Source of the DNA: Azospirillum sp. B21
GTDB taxonomy: Bacteria > Pseudomonadota > Alphaproteobacteria > Azospirillales > Azospirillaceae
Length of the DNA: 64,000 nt
Assembly: GCF_008364825.1 (NCBI RefSeq)
Contig: NZ_VTTO01000013.1
Coordinates: forward strand, 1-64,000
Reading direction: 5' to 3'
Shown here: positions 45,736-54,511 of the stretch, in pieces
Layout of the letters: every line of letters starts with the position of its first letter
Numbering within the stretch: the stretch's first letter is position 1
Position numbers and translations under genes: made by a program
Notes under the pieces: model-generated
What the model saw: only the letters and a program-made list of their open reading frames with translations
Told to the model about the DNA's origin: nothing
The model's database searches: none

Positions 45736-47235
45736 TCAAGCCGGATCTTCCTGCAACAGAGGTCCGCCTTGGCCGATATATACCGGCACGCCGCGCAGCA
45801 CCCCCTGGAACTCGGCGAGCGGCGGCCCGAGGCTGATGCCCCTGTCGTTGACCCGGTATTCGCGGATCGTGTCCTCGTGCGGACCGGCGCGCTTCTTGAT
45901 CACCGAAATCGCCCGCCGGACCCGGCCCAACGCCTCGAAATAGCGCAGCAACACGACGGTATCGGCCAGATAGGTGACGTCGACCGGAGACTGCATGTCG
46001 CTGATCAGGCCATGCTGCGCGATGGTGAGGAAGGTCGTCACCCCCTGGCGGTTCAGGTACAGGAGCAATTCGTGAAGATGCAGCACCAGAAGCTGTTCTT
46101 CCGGCATCGCCGCTTGATAGCCGTTGAGGCTGTCGATCACGACGGTGCGGATCTGGTGGTCGTCGACGCAGGCGCGGACCCGGTTGGTGAACTCGCCGGG
46201 CGCCAGTTCCGCAGCATCCACCTGCTCGATGATCAGGCTGCCGCAATCCCGCATGGCTTCGAGGTCGAAGCCCATCGCCTTGGTGCGGCCGAACAGCAGA
46301 CCAAGCTCTTCGTCGAAGACGAACAGCGCCGCCCGCTCTCCCCGTGCGATGGCGGCCACCGTGAACTGAAGCGCCAGCAGCGACTTTCCGGTCCCCGCCG
46401 GGCCGATGATCAGGGTGCTCGACCCACGTTCCATGCCGCCGCCCAGCAGCGTGTCGAGTTCGGCGATGCCGCTGGCCAGCCGTTCTCCGGTGAAGCCGGT
46501 TCGATGCTCGGCGGCGATCAGCCGGGGGAACACCTTCAAGCCACCGGTGGTGATGGTGCAATCGTGGTAGCCGCCGCGATAGGCCTGCCCACGGTATTTC
46601 AGTACCCGCAGGCGCCGCCGCTCCGCGCCGTAGGCCGGCGTCAGCATCTCCAGACGGATCACGCCGTGGGCGATGCTGTGGACCGTCTTGTCCATGGTGT
46701 CGGTGGTCAGGTCGTCGAGCAGCAGCACGGTGGCGCCGTGCCGGGCGAAATAATGCTTGAGGGCGAGGATCTGACGCCGGTACCGCAGCGAGCTTTGGGC
46801 CAGCAGCCGGATCTCCGACAGGCTGTCGAGGACGATCCGCATCGGCTTGCTCCGCTCGATCGCGTCGAACATCAGCTTGGTCGTCTCGCCGAGTTCGAGG
46901 TCGGAGGAGTAGAGCAGACTCTGCTGATGCGCCTCGTCGAGCAAGCTCTCCGGCGGGACCAGCTCGAACACCGTGATCTTCTCGCCGAGCGTCCAGCCAT
47001 GCGTGGCCGCGGCGTCGCGAAGTTCGCCCTCCGTTTCCGACAGGGTGATGTAGAAGCCGGTTTCGCCGGCCGCCGCGCCGTCCAGCAGGAACTGCAGGGC
47101 AATGGTGGTCTTGCCGGTACCCGGGCTGCCCTCGAGCAGGAAGACACGGTCGCGGGTGAGGCCGCCGGCGAGAATGTCGTCGAGGCCGGCAACGCCGGTT
47201 CGCGCCTTGCGCGGCAGTTCAGTGGGGGCGGACAT
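45736..47235 (-). CDS. KaiC-like double RecA-domain ATPase
   Basis: 499 residues with two KaiC domains. The first has GSPGTGKTT (about residue 33) and VLDSLSEIRLLAQ; the second GPAGTGKSLLALQF (near 278) and VIDSLNGYQAAMPE. Unlike cyanobacterial KaiC there is no KaiA or KaiB, and such proteins pair with histidine kinases in many proteobacteria, probably in stress or light signalling. The start at 47235 overlaps the HigA stop by 17 bp. Longer frames run antisense through unrelated sequence. Confidence 0.9.
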   Translation of the reverse strand: MSAPTELPRKARTGVAGLDDILAGGLTRDRVFLLEGSPGTGKTTIALQFLLDGAAAGETGFYITLSETEGELRDAAATHGWTLGEKITVFELVPPESLLDEAHQQSLLYSSDLELGETTKLMFDAIERSKPMRIVLDSLSEIRLLAQSSLRYRRQILALKHYFARHGATVLLLDDLTTDTMDKTVHSIAHGVIRLEMLTPAYGAERRRLRVLKYRGQAYRGGYHDCTITTGGLKVFPRLIAAEHRTGFTGERLASGIAELDTLLGGGMERGSSTLIIGPAGTGKSLLALQFTVAAIARGERAALFVFDEELGLLFGRTKAMGFDLEAMRDCGSLIIEQVDAAELAPGEFTNRVRACVDDHQIRTVVIDSLNGYQAAMPEEQLLVLHLHELLLYLNRQGVTTFLTIAQHGLISDMQSPVDVTYLADTVVLLRYFEALGRVRRAISVIKKRAGPHEDTIREYRVNDRGISLGPPLAEFQGVLRGVPVYIGQGGPLLQEDPA

Positions 47236-47575
47236 GGCGGGCCAGGATATCCGTCTTGAGGGTGTCGGGCAGCGCATGCGCCGGAATGCGGTCCAAGGTA
47301 TCTGCAAGAGTACGTTGCGCATGCCAAAGGTCATGCGCCAGTTGAAGGTCGAGCCAGAAATGGGCCGATATGCCGCAGAGCCGGGCCAACCGGGCAGCCA
47401 TCTCGGGCGTGACGGCGGCGGTGCCTGCAAGCACGCGGTGGAGCGTCTGGCGCGCAATCGCCAGTTCCCGGGCGGCCTGAGTCACCGTCAGCCCAAGCTC
47501 GGGCAACACGCGGTTGCGCAGAATGGCACCGGGATGAGGTGGAGGATCAGTGGAGGGAGGTAGTTCTGCAGACAT
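47219..47575 (-). CDS. HigA-type XRE antitoxin-like regulator without a toxin
   Basis: 118 residues. HPGAILRNRVLPELGLTVTQAARELAIARQTLHRVLAGTAAVTPEMAARLARLCGISAHFWLDLQLAHDLWHAQRT is the HigA/VapI domain with its helix-turn-helix. No HigB gene lies on either side. It is the first gene of the kaiC-kinase operon and overlaps kaiC, so it may autoregulate that operon as a plain repressor. The start ATG 47575 lacks a strong ribosome site. Confidence 0.85.
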   Translation of the reverse strand: MSAELPPSTDPPPHPGAILRNRVLPELGLTVTQAARELAIARQTLHRVLAGTAAVTPEMAARLARLCGISAHFWLDLQLAHDLWHAQRTLADTLDRIPAHALPDTLKTDILARHVRPH

Positions 47576-47879
47576 CGATCCTGACCGGAACACACGGTCG
47601 CCCAAATGTAACGCATCGCGCGACAGAGTGCAGCCTGCGCTATCCTCATCGACCCTTTGGCATAGAGGTGGCGAAAACACGGTGCAAACCTGTGTACACG
47701 ATGTTTTTTTCCGGTCTCTGAAATTTGTTTGCAGCATGGGCGTGGCGGCTGGACGGTCTTTCCGCTCGTTGGCTTGGCCGCCTTGCTGTTGCTTCTCGAC
47801 CCTCGGGCTCGCCGGTCGCTATAGTCGTGGCCCGGCCGTACCGGGTCCGCCTCCTCTCCGCCAGCGCCTGGAATCGTGA
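47576..47879. other. Divergent intergenic region, HigA / LysR
   Basis: 304 bp separating the HigA-led operon from the LysR gene. It is locally AT-richer around 47690-47740 and contains a TTTTTTT run at 47703-47709. I find no gene or clear palindrome. Both promoters must lie here. Confidence 0.4.
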
Positions 47880-48776
47880 ATGCAAGCCCGCCAATTGGAA
47901 GTCTTCTGCATGCTGATGCGCTGTGGAACGGTGACCGGGGCGGCGGCGATGTTGAACATCTCGCAGCCGGCCCTCAGCCAGATTCTGCTGCATGCCGAAG
48001 ACCAACTGGGGTTCAAGCTGTTCGATCGGGTGCGCGGGCGTCTGGTGCCGACGCAGGAGGCCAACGAGCTGTATCCGGAGGCCGAGCGCATCTTCTCCGA
48101 ACTCGGCGCGTTGCGCCGGCGCACGGTCGACATGCGCCATGGCCGCACCGGCCTTGTCCGTCTCGCCGCCTCGGCCCCGCCATCCATGTCCATCGTTCCC
48201 AAGGCGCTGAGCGCCTTCCGCGCGGCGCATCCGGACATCGTCGTGCGCTCGCTGGTCGCCCCGATCGCCAATATCCGGGACATGCTGCGCAGTGGCGACG
48301 TTCTGCTGGGGGTGGCGATGAACGACATGCCCCATCCCGATCTTGATGTCGAAACCGTCGGGCATGCCGAACTGGTTTGCCTGATGCCGGAGGGGCATCG
48401 GTTGGCCGGACACGCCCAGATCGGTTTTGCCGATCTGGCGGAGGAGACGCTGATCTCCTACCGCGTTGACACGCTGCCCGGCCGGCTCCTGGCCGGGGCG
48501 CTGGAGGCCGAAGGCGGCGTCTACGCCCCGGCGGTGGAGATCGACCTGTCGATTACCGCACTGCCATTCGTGCGGGAGGGGATCGGCGTGGCGGTCGTCG
48601 ATGGGCTTTTGCCGTGGAACCAGTTTTCCGGCATCGTCCAGCGGCCTTTCCGCCCCGGCATCCGCGTGCCCATCGCCATCCTGACCAGCAAGGAGCGCCC
48701 GCTGTCCGGCAGCCACGACCTGATGCGCGAATGCCTGCGCCGGGCCGCCCGCGCCCTTGAGCCGGCCGGCTTATGA
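47880..48776 (+). CDS. LysR-family transcription regulator
   Basis: 298 residues. The helix-turn-helix MQARQLEVFCMLMRCGTVTGAAAMLNISQPALSQILLHAEDQLGFKLFDR is standard, followed by the effector domain (VRLAASAPPSMSIVPKALSAFRAAHPDIVV, DVLLGVAMNDMPHPDL, FVREGIGVAVVDGLLPW). It converges on the FAD oxidoreductase gene with only 16 bp between stops. Its target is not obvious from position; the divergent HigA operon and the amino-compound cluster are both candidates. Confidence 0.9.
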   Translation: MQARQLEVFCMLMRCGTVTGAAAMLNISQPALSQILLHAEDQLGFKLFDRVRGRLVPTQEANELYPEAERIFSELGALRRRTVDMRHGRTGLVRLAASAPPSMSIVPKALSAFRAAHPDIVVRSLVAPIANIRDMLRSGDVLLGVAMNDMPHPDLDVETVGHAELVCLMPEGHRLAGHAQIGFADLAEETLISYRVDTLPGRLLAGALEAEGGVYAPAVEIDLSITALPFVREGIGVAVVDGLLPWNQFSGIVQRPFRPGIRVPIAILTSKERPLSGSHDLMRECLRRAARALEPAGL

Positions 48777-48792
48777 AGGTTCTGCTTTTTGG

Positions 48793-50118
48793 TCAGAAAT
48801 CGGCGACCTTCCCGGCGGAAAAACCGGCGAAGCGGTCGGGACGGTAGGGCTTTGGATCGACGATCGGCGCTTGGTCGGTGACGAGGTCGGCGATCAGATG
48901 CCCGGCGCCGGGGCCGATGCCGAAGCCGTGGCCGCTGAATCCGGCGGCCAGGATCAGGCCGGGCAGGCTTCCCACCTCGCCGATGGCGGGAACGCCGTCG
49001 GGCGTGCTGTCGATGTAACCGCCCCAGGCGGCGGTGATCGGGGCCCCCTTCAGGCCGGGCAGCAGCGCCATCGCCCGCTCGTGGGTAAGGCGGATGGTGC
49101 TGCGGTCGGGGGTGGGGTCGAGAACCCGCACCCGCTCCATCGGGGTCGGGCGGTCGAGCCGCCAGCGCCGCAGCGTCTCGTGGCCGGAGCGCATCCCTTC
49201 CAGCCCGCCGGGCATCAGGCTGCGCCAGCGCCGGGTGAACATCGGCATGAATTGCGGGGCGAAGCGGGCCTGCTGAAGGGTCGGATCGACGCGCCCGCGC
49301 CCGCTGATCGCCAGCGTGTGGCCGCCGTCGCCGCGCCGGGTGATCGACACCGCGGCGGTGTGCAGGGCGTCGGGCAGACCGGCTGGGCTGGGGCCGACCG
49401 ACAGGATCGACGAGCGGATGGAGGCGAGCGGGAAACGCACGCCGATCTGATGGCAGAAGGAGGAGGCCCAGGCTCCGCCCGCCAGGACCACCATTTTCGC
49501 CCGGATCGTGCCCTTCTCGGTGACGACGCCGCTGACCCGCCCGCCGCTGGTCTCCAGCCCACGCGCGGCGCAGCCCTGATGCACGGTGCCGCCCAGCTTC
49601 ATGATCGCCCGCGCCACGGCGGGTGCGGCGCGGGCCGGATCGGCGATTCCGTCGGACGGCGAGAAGACGCCGCCCTTCCAGGGCCGTCCGGTGGCCTGCC
49701 CACGCTCGGCGGCTTCGGCGCCGGACAGCATGTGGGTGGTGACGCCGACCGTGCGGGCGAAATCGCGCCAGCGTGCCCAGCCCGCCAATTCCCCGTCGTC
49801 GTTGCTGAGATAGAGCAGGCCGCAGCGTGTGAAGCCGGTGTCCTCGCCGGCTTCGGCGGCGAAGCGCTCCCACAGATCCAGGCTCTTGGTCGCCATCGGC
49901 AACTCGCGCGCATCGCGGTTCTGCTGACGGCACCAGCCCCAGTTGCGGCTGGACTGTTCCGCCCCGACCTGTCCCTTTTCCACCAGGGCCACCACCAGTC
50001 CGCGCCGGGCCAGGTGGTAGGCCGCCCAGACGCCGACGATGCCGCCGCCGATCACGACGACGTCGGCCTGCTCGGGCAGGCGCGGGGAAGACGCGATGGT
50101 TTGCAAAGGCGCGGGCAT
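48793..50118 (-). CDS. FAD-dependent oxidoreductase (D-amino-acid/sarcosine oxidase type)
   Basis: 441 residues. It has the Rossmann motif ADVVVIGGGIVGVWAAYHLARRGLVVALVEKG, GAEQSSRNWGWCRQQNRD, and the C-terminal FAD contact IGEVGSLPGLILAAGFSGHGFGIGPGAGHLIADLV. It oxidises a primary or secondary amine or amino acid to the imine. GGAGA lies eight bases before ATG 50118. It is divergent from the Lrp-type gene with palindromic candidates between, and probably under its control. Confidence 0.9.
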   Translation of the reverse strand: MPAPLQTIASSPRLPEQADVVVIGGGIVGVWAAYHLARRGLVVALVEKGQVGAEQSSRNWGWCRQQNRDARELPMATKSLDLWERFAAEAGEDTGFTRCGLLYLSNDDGELAGWARWRDFARTVGVTTHMLSGAEAAERGQATGRPWKGGVFSPSDGIADPARAAPAVARAIMKLGGTVHQGCAARGLETSGGRVSGVVTEKGTIRAKMVVLAGGAWASSFCHQIGVRFPLASIRSSILSVGPSPAGLPDALHTAAVSITRRGDGGHTLAISGRGRVDPTLQQARFAPQFMPMFTRRWRSLMPGGLEGMRSGHETLRRWRLDRPTPMERVRVLDPTPDRSTIRLTHERAMALLPGLKGAPITAAWGGYIDSTPDGVPAIGEVGSLPGLILAAGFSGHGFGIGPGAGHLIADLVTDQAPIVDPKPYRPDRFAGFSAGKVADF

Positions 50119-50305
50119 GGGGTGGGTCTCCGGTTTCGGCGTTGCATCATCTAGCCATGGCACGCGGGTCAGCGGGCGCTGCTTTGTCCGTTTCGACGGC
50201 ATTTTCTTCTGTCGATGCCCGCACGACCGATGCTTTGTTCTGCCGAAAGAAAGCCACTCGATCATCGACAGGCGGGCAGCGCGTGTTAAGCTGATATGGT
50301 CCGAT

Positions 50306-50326
50306 CGACAGAATTTTCTGCTGTCG
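50306..50326. promoter_or_regulatory. Candidate operator CGACAG-N9-CTGTCG
   Basis: A perfect six-base inverted repeat 40 bp upstream of the Lrp/AsnC start. A related TTCTGTCGATG string occurs near 50208 and CATCGACAGG near 50262, so half-sites recur across the 246-bp divergent region. This is consistent with multimeric Lrp binding. Confidence 0.5.
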
Positions 50327-50364
50327 TCTTCCGTTCCCCCGCCCTCGAACCGGATGGGTTCCCC

Positions 50365-50841
50365 ATGAAGCTGGACCGCATCGACATCAAGATTCTGCAT
50401 CAGCTCCAGAAGAACGGCCGGATCACCAACGTGGAGTTGGCCGAGCTGGTCAATCTGTCGCCCAGCCCCTGCCTGATGCGGGTCAAGAAGCTGCAGGCGG
50501 AAGGCTACATCGAAGGCTACACGGCCCAGATCAACGTCAGCAAACTCGGCCAGACACTGACCGTCTTCACCGAGGTGACGCTGAAGAACCACCGGCAGGT
50601 CGATTTCGCCCGCTTCCTGGCCGCCGTCAAGAAGATCGAACAGCTTCTGGAATGCCATCTGGTGTCCGGCGGCTACGACTACATGCTGAAGTTTGTCACG
50701 TCCGGCATCGGCGAGTATCAGGAGATCATGGAGAAGCTGACCGACATGGACATCGGCATCGACAAGTATTTCAGCTACGTCGTGCTGAAATCGCCGATCG
50801 TCCGTTCCCACATGCCGCTGACCACGCTGTTCCAGATGTGA
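50365..50841 (+). CDS. Lrp/AsnC-family transcription regulator
   Basis: 158 residues. Helix-turn-helix KLDRIDIKILHQLQKNGRITNVELAELVNLSPSPCLMRVKKLQAEGYI, then the RAM ligand domain (YTAQINVSKLGQTLTVFTEV...LLECHLVSGGYDYMLKFVTSGIGEYQEIMEKL). SPSPCLMRV is the form seen in regulators of amino-acid catabolic genes such as BkdR/PutR types. It is likely to be a local amino-acid-responsive activator of the divergent FAD oxidase. It converges on the peptide transporter operon. Confidence 0.92.
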   Translation: MKLDRIDIKILHQLQKNGRITNVELAELVNLSPSPCLMRVKKLQAEGYIEGYTAQINVSKLGQTLTVFTEVTLKNHRQVDFARFLAAVKKIEQLLECHLVSGGYDYMLKFVTSGIGEYQEIMEKLTDMDIGIDKYFSYVVLKSPIVRSHMPLTTLFQM

Positions 50842-50901
50842 GGGGTCTCGCAGGGGAATCGGGCCGCCCGCGCGGCGGTTGGCCGCGCAGGGTGTGGCCG
50901 T

Positions 50902-52557
50902 TTACGCCACCCGCATCCGGTCGGCGTCGAGGTTCAGCGTGTCGAGCCAGGTCGGGTCCAGCTTCGGCACCGACGAGAAGAGCAGCTTCGAATAGGGGTG
51001 CTGCGGCTGCTGCCGGGCGGAGGGGATGATGGTCTCCACCGTCTGTCCGCGATACATCACGATGATCTCGTCGCAGATCGCCTCGATCACCGACAGGTCA
51101 TGGCTGATGAAGATGTAGGAGAGCCCGAGTTCGCGCTGCAGTTCCTTCAGCAGGTCGATGATCGCCGCCGCGACGACGGTGTCGAGGGCAGAGGTGATCT
51201 CGTCGCACAGGATCAGCTTCGGTTCGGCGGCGAGCGCGCGTGCGAAATTGACCCGCTGCTTCTGGCCGCCCGACAGCTCGGCAGGCCGGCGATGGCGCAG
51301 GGCGCGCGGCAGGCGGACCATGTCCAGCAAAGCGTCGACCCGTGCATCGCGGGCCTTGCCGCGCAGCCCGTGATAGAAGGTCAGGGGGCGGCCGAGGATG
51401 TCCTCGATCGACTTGGCCGGATTGAGCGCGGTGTCGGCATGCTGGAAGACGATCTGCAGGTCGCGCAGCTGTTCGCGGCTGCGCTGTCGGGCGCTGTGCC
51501 ACAACTCCCGTCCGTCGAATTGGATGTCGCCCTTGCTGGCCGGCAGGATGCCCGCGATGGCGCGAGCCAGTGTGGATTTCCCGCAGCCGGACTCGCCGAT
51601 GATGCCGAGGTTGGTGCCGCGCTTCACCTGCAGGCTCACCCCCTTGACCGCCAGGACCAGCGGCTGCCCGTTCGATTGCGGCGGGCCGTAGCCGGCGCTC
51701 AGCGTGTTGATTTCCAGCAGCGGCACGGAATTGGTGGCGAACGCCTCCGCCGCCGCAATCCGGCCGCCGGTGTCGGGGTGAAAGGCGTGCAGCAACTCTT
51801 TCGTGTAGGGGTGGGTCGGGCGCGTCAGGATGTCGTCGACGCTTCCGATTTCCTGCACCGCCCCGTTCCGCAGCACCATGATGCGGTCGGCGATCTGGGC
51901 GACCACGGCCAGATCGTGGGACACATAGACACAGGCGATCCGGCGCTTGGCGGTCACCGCCTTGAAGGCGCGCAGAACCTCCACCTGGGTGGTGACGTCC
52001 AGCGCGGTGGTCGGCTCGTCGAAGATCACCACCTTGGGATCGCCGATCAGGGCCATCGCCGCCGCCAGCCGCTGAAGCTGGCCGCCCGACACCTGGTGCG
52101 GATAGCGGTCGCCGATACCGTCCGGATCGGGCAGCGACAGGGCGCGGAACAGGTCGACCGCCCGGCGGCGCGCCTCGTCCGGCGGCATCAGGCGGTGGAT
52201 CCGCGTCACCTCGATGACCTGATCCATGATCGTCGCCGCCGGGTTGAAGGCCGCGGCGGCACTCTGCGGCACATAGGCCACGACCGTGCCGCGCAGGGCC
52301 GCCCGTTCCTTTTCCGACAGGGTCACCATGTCATGGCCGTCGACCCGCACCGTACCGCCGGAAATCCGGCAGCCGGGACGGGCGTAGCCCAGCAGCGTCA
52401 TGGCGGCGGTGGTCTTGCCCGACCCGCTTTCACCGATGAAGGCGACGGTTTCCCCGGCGGCGATGTCCAGGTCGATGCCCTTCAGGATCTGGAACCAGCG
52501 CCCGGAATCGGTGGTGGCCTCGACCGTCAGACCGCGGATTTCGACGAGGTTCGTCAT
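50902..52557 (-). CDS. Fused double ATPase of a dipeptide/oligopeptide-type ABC importer
   Basis: 551 residues: two complete ABC cassettes in one chain, corresponding to DppD and DppF. Walker A: GESGSGKTT and GESGCGKST. Signatures: VSGGQLQRLAAAMAL and LSGGQKQRVNFARAL. Walker B: KVVIFDEPTTALD and LILCDEITSALD. Oligopeptide-type C-terminal motif THPYTKELL after the first cassette and QHPYSKLLF after the second. ATG 52557 overlaps the permease stop. Last gene of the transporter operon. Confidence 0.93.
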   Translation of the reverse strand: MTNLVEIRGLTVEATTDSGRWFQILKGIDLDIAAGETVAFIGESGSGKTTAAMTLLGYARPGCRISGGTVRVDGHDMVTLSEKERAALRGTVVAYVPQSAAAAFNPAATIMDQVIEVTRIHRLMPPDEARRRAVDLFRALSLPDPDGIGDRYPHQVSGGQLQRLAAAMALIGDPKVVIFDEPTTALDVTTQVEVLRAFKAVTAKRRIACVYVSHDLAVVAQIADRIMVLRNGAVQEIGSVDDILTRPTHPYTKELLHAFHPDTGGRIAAAEAFATNSVPLLEINTLSAGYGPPQSNGQPLVLAVKGVSLQVKRGTNLGIIGESGCGKSTLARAIAGILPASKGDIQFDGRELWHSARQRSREQLRDLQIVFQHADTALNPAKSIEDILGRPLTFYHGLRGKARDARVDALLDMVRLPRALRHRRPAELSGGQKQRVNFARALAAEPKLILCDEITSALDTVVAAAIIDLLKELQRELGLSYIFISHDLSVIEAICDEIIVMYRGQTVETIIPSARQQPQHPYSKLLFSSVPKLDPTWLDTLNLDADRMRVA

Positions 52558-53429
52558 CAGGAGGCACTCCGATCCCGGATCTTCTGCGGAAGATTGTCGA
52601 TCAGCAGATTGACGCTGATGGTCAGGGTGGCGATGGCCAGCGACGGCACGATCACGGCCGGTGCGGCGAAGGGCAGGCCGCCGATGTTCTCGCGCACCAG
52701 CGCGCCCCAGTCGGCAAAGGGCGGCTGAACGCCCAGCCCCAGGAAGGACAGGCCCGACAGCAGCAGGACGATGAAGACGAAACGCAGGCCCAGGTCGGCC
52801 AGCACCGGGCCGATGATGTTGGGCAGGATTTCCGACCAGATCAGATAAGGCAGCTTTTCCCCGCGGATGCGGGCGACCATGATGAAATCCATCGTGTCGA
52901 TGTTGACCGCCAGCGCCCGGCTGAAGCGGTAGGCGCCGGGGATGTAGATGACCGACAGGGTCAGGATCAGCACGGGGATGGACGACCCGACCGCCGCCAC
53001 CACCATCAGGCCGAACAGCTTGCTGGGAATGGAGTTGAGCGCGTCCAGCAGGCGGCTGACCACCATGTCCACCGGACCGCGCAGCACGGCCGAGGTCATG
53101 CCCAGCACGACGCCGGTGAAGCAGGCGATGGTGACTGCCGCCAGCGAGATGCCGACGGTGTAGCGGGCGCCGAAGATGAGGCGGGACAGCATATCGCGGC
53201 CGAGATAATCCGACCCCAGCCACAGGCCGGGCCGCATCGGGCCGAAATAATCCAGGTCGATCATTTCCCCCGCCGAATGGGGGGCGATGTAGGGGGCGAA
53301 AAGGGCGACCAGCGCCCAGAAAATGACGACGGAGGCGCTGACCAGCCCTACCGTATTGACCCGGTAGCCGGACCGGGCCGCGATGAAACCGGTGGAGGCC
53401 CTCGAGCCGGTGGAGGAATGTGTCTTCAT
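52557..53429 (-). CDS. ABC importer permease (DppC-like)
   Basis: 290 residues, six membrane helices, OppC-type N-terminus (YRVNTVGLVSASVVIFWALVALFAPYIAPH...WLGSDYLGRDMLSRLIFGARYTV). The EAA loop is ARIRGEKLPYLIWSEILPNIIGPV, with the aromatic-rich LSFLGLGVQPPFADWGALVRE near the end. It overlaps DppB by ATGA and DppDF by one base. Confidence 0.93.
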   Translation of the reverse strand: MKTHSSTGSRASTGFIAARSGYRVNTVGLVSASVVIFWALVALFAPYIAPHSAGEMIDLDYFGPMRPGLWLGSDYLGRDMLSRLIFGARYTVGISLAAVTIACFTGVVLGMTSAVLRGPVDMVVSRLLDALNSIPSKLFGLMVVAAVGSSIPVLILTLSVIYIPGAYRFSRALAVNIDTMDFIMVARIRGEKLPYLIWSEILPNIIGPVLADLGLRFVFIVLLLSGLSFLGLGVQPPFADWGALVRENIGGLPFAAPAVIVPSLAIATLTISVNLLIDNLPQKIRDRSAS

Positions 53430-54376
53430 CGGAGCCTCGGGTTCGACAGGATGGCGACGATGTCGGCGGTGGTGATCAAAAGCAGATACCCGAAGCAGAA
53501 GATCATCGCGCAGGACTGGATCAGCGGCAGGTCGCGGGTGGACACCGCATCCACCATCAGCTTGGCGATTCCCGGATAGTTGAAGATCGTCTCGACGATG
53601 ATGACGCCGCCCAGCAGGTAGGACAGCGACAGTGCCACCGCGTTGGCGATCGGGGCCAGCGCGTTGGGCAGGGCGTGGCGCAGGACCAGCCGGGGGCGCG
53701 ATGCCCCTTTCAGCAGCGCCATTTCGACATAGGGCGTGTTGAGTGTCTCGATCACGGCGGCCCGGCTCATGCGGATCATCTGCGCCGACACCACGAAGGT
53801 CAGGGTGACGACCGGCATGGCGTAGGCCCGGAGCAGGCCGGCGAAGCTGTCGACCTGATAGGTGAAGGACAGGGCGGGAAGCCATTTCAGATAGACGGCG
53901 AACACCAGCACGGCCAGCGTCGCCACCACGAATTCGGGGACGGAGATGATGCCGATGGTGGCGACGGTGACGATGCGGTCGTACAGCGTGCGCCGCCACA
54001 TGGCGGCGGTGATGCCCAGCGTCAGCGCCAGGGGGACCGACACCAGGGTGGTCAGCCCTGCCAGCTTCAGCGTGTTGGCCAGCCGGCCGGAGATCAGCGT
54101 GGCCACCGGCACATTGTTGGCGTAGGAGGTGCCGAAATCGCCATGGAACAGCCCGGCGATCCAGTAGAGGAAGCGCAGCAGGGCCGGTTGGTCGAGATGC
54201 ATGGCCGTGCGCAGCCCGGCGATCGCTTCCGGCGTCGCCGCCTGCCCCAGCAGGATGGTCGCCGTGTCGCCGGGCAGCAGCGTGGTGGCGAAGAACACGG
54301 CGAAGGACACGATCGTCAGCGTGACAAGCGCGATGAGCAGTCGACCGAAGATGAGGGACGGAACGCGTGATTTCAT
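53426..54376 (-). CDS. ABC importer permease (DppB-like)
   Basis: 316 residues. Typical first-permease start MKSRVPSLIFGRLLIALVTLTIVSFAVFFATTLLPGDTA, and the EAA loop VEMALLKGASRPRLVLRHALPNALAPI. Forms the channel with the DppC-like subunit. It lies 135 bp after the binding protein gene on the same strand. Confidence 0.93.
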   Translation of the reverse strand: MKSRVPSLIFGRLLIALVTLTIVSFAVFFATTLLPGDTATILLGQAATPEAIAGLRTAMHLDQPALLRFLYWIAGLFHGDFGTSYANNVPVATLISGRLANTLKLAGLTTLVSVPLALTLGITAAMWRRTLYDRIVTVATIGIISVPEFVVATLAVLVFAVYLKWLPALSFTYQVDSFAGLLRAYAMPVVTLTFVVSAQMIRMSRAAVIETLNTPYVEMALLKGASRPRLVLRHALPNALAPIANAVALSLSYLLGGVIIVETIFNYPGIAKLMVDAVSTRDLPLIQSCAMIFCFGYLLLITTADIVAILSNPRLR

Positions 54377-54511
54377 GCCTGTCCTCCGCGTGGTGAGGCG
54401 CCCCCGGAGGGGGAAACCGGGACGGGCGACAATGAGCCGGGCGCTGATAGGACGGGCGAGGTGGCCGGGACGGTCGGCCTTTTGGCCGAACCGCCCCGAC
54501 GCTCCACCGCA

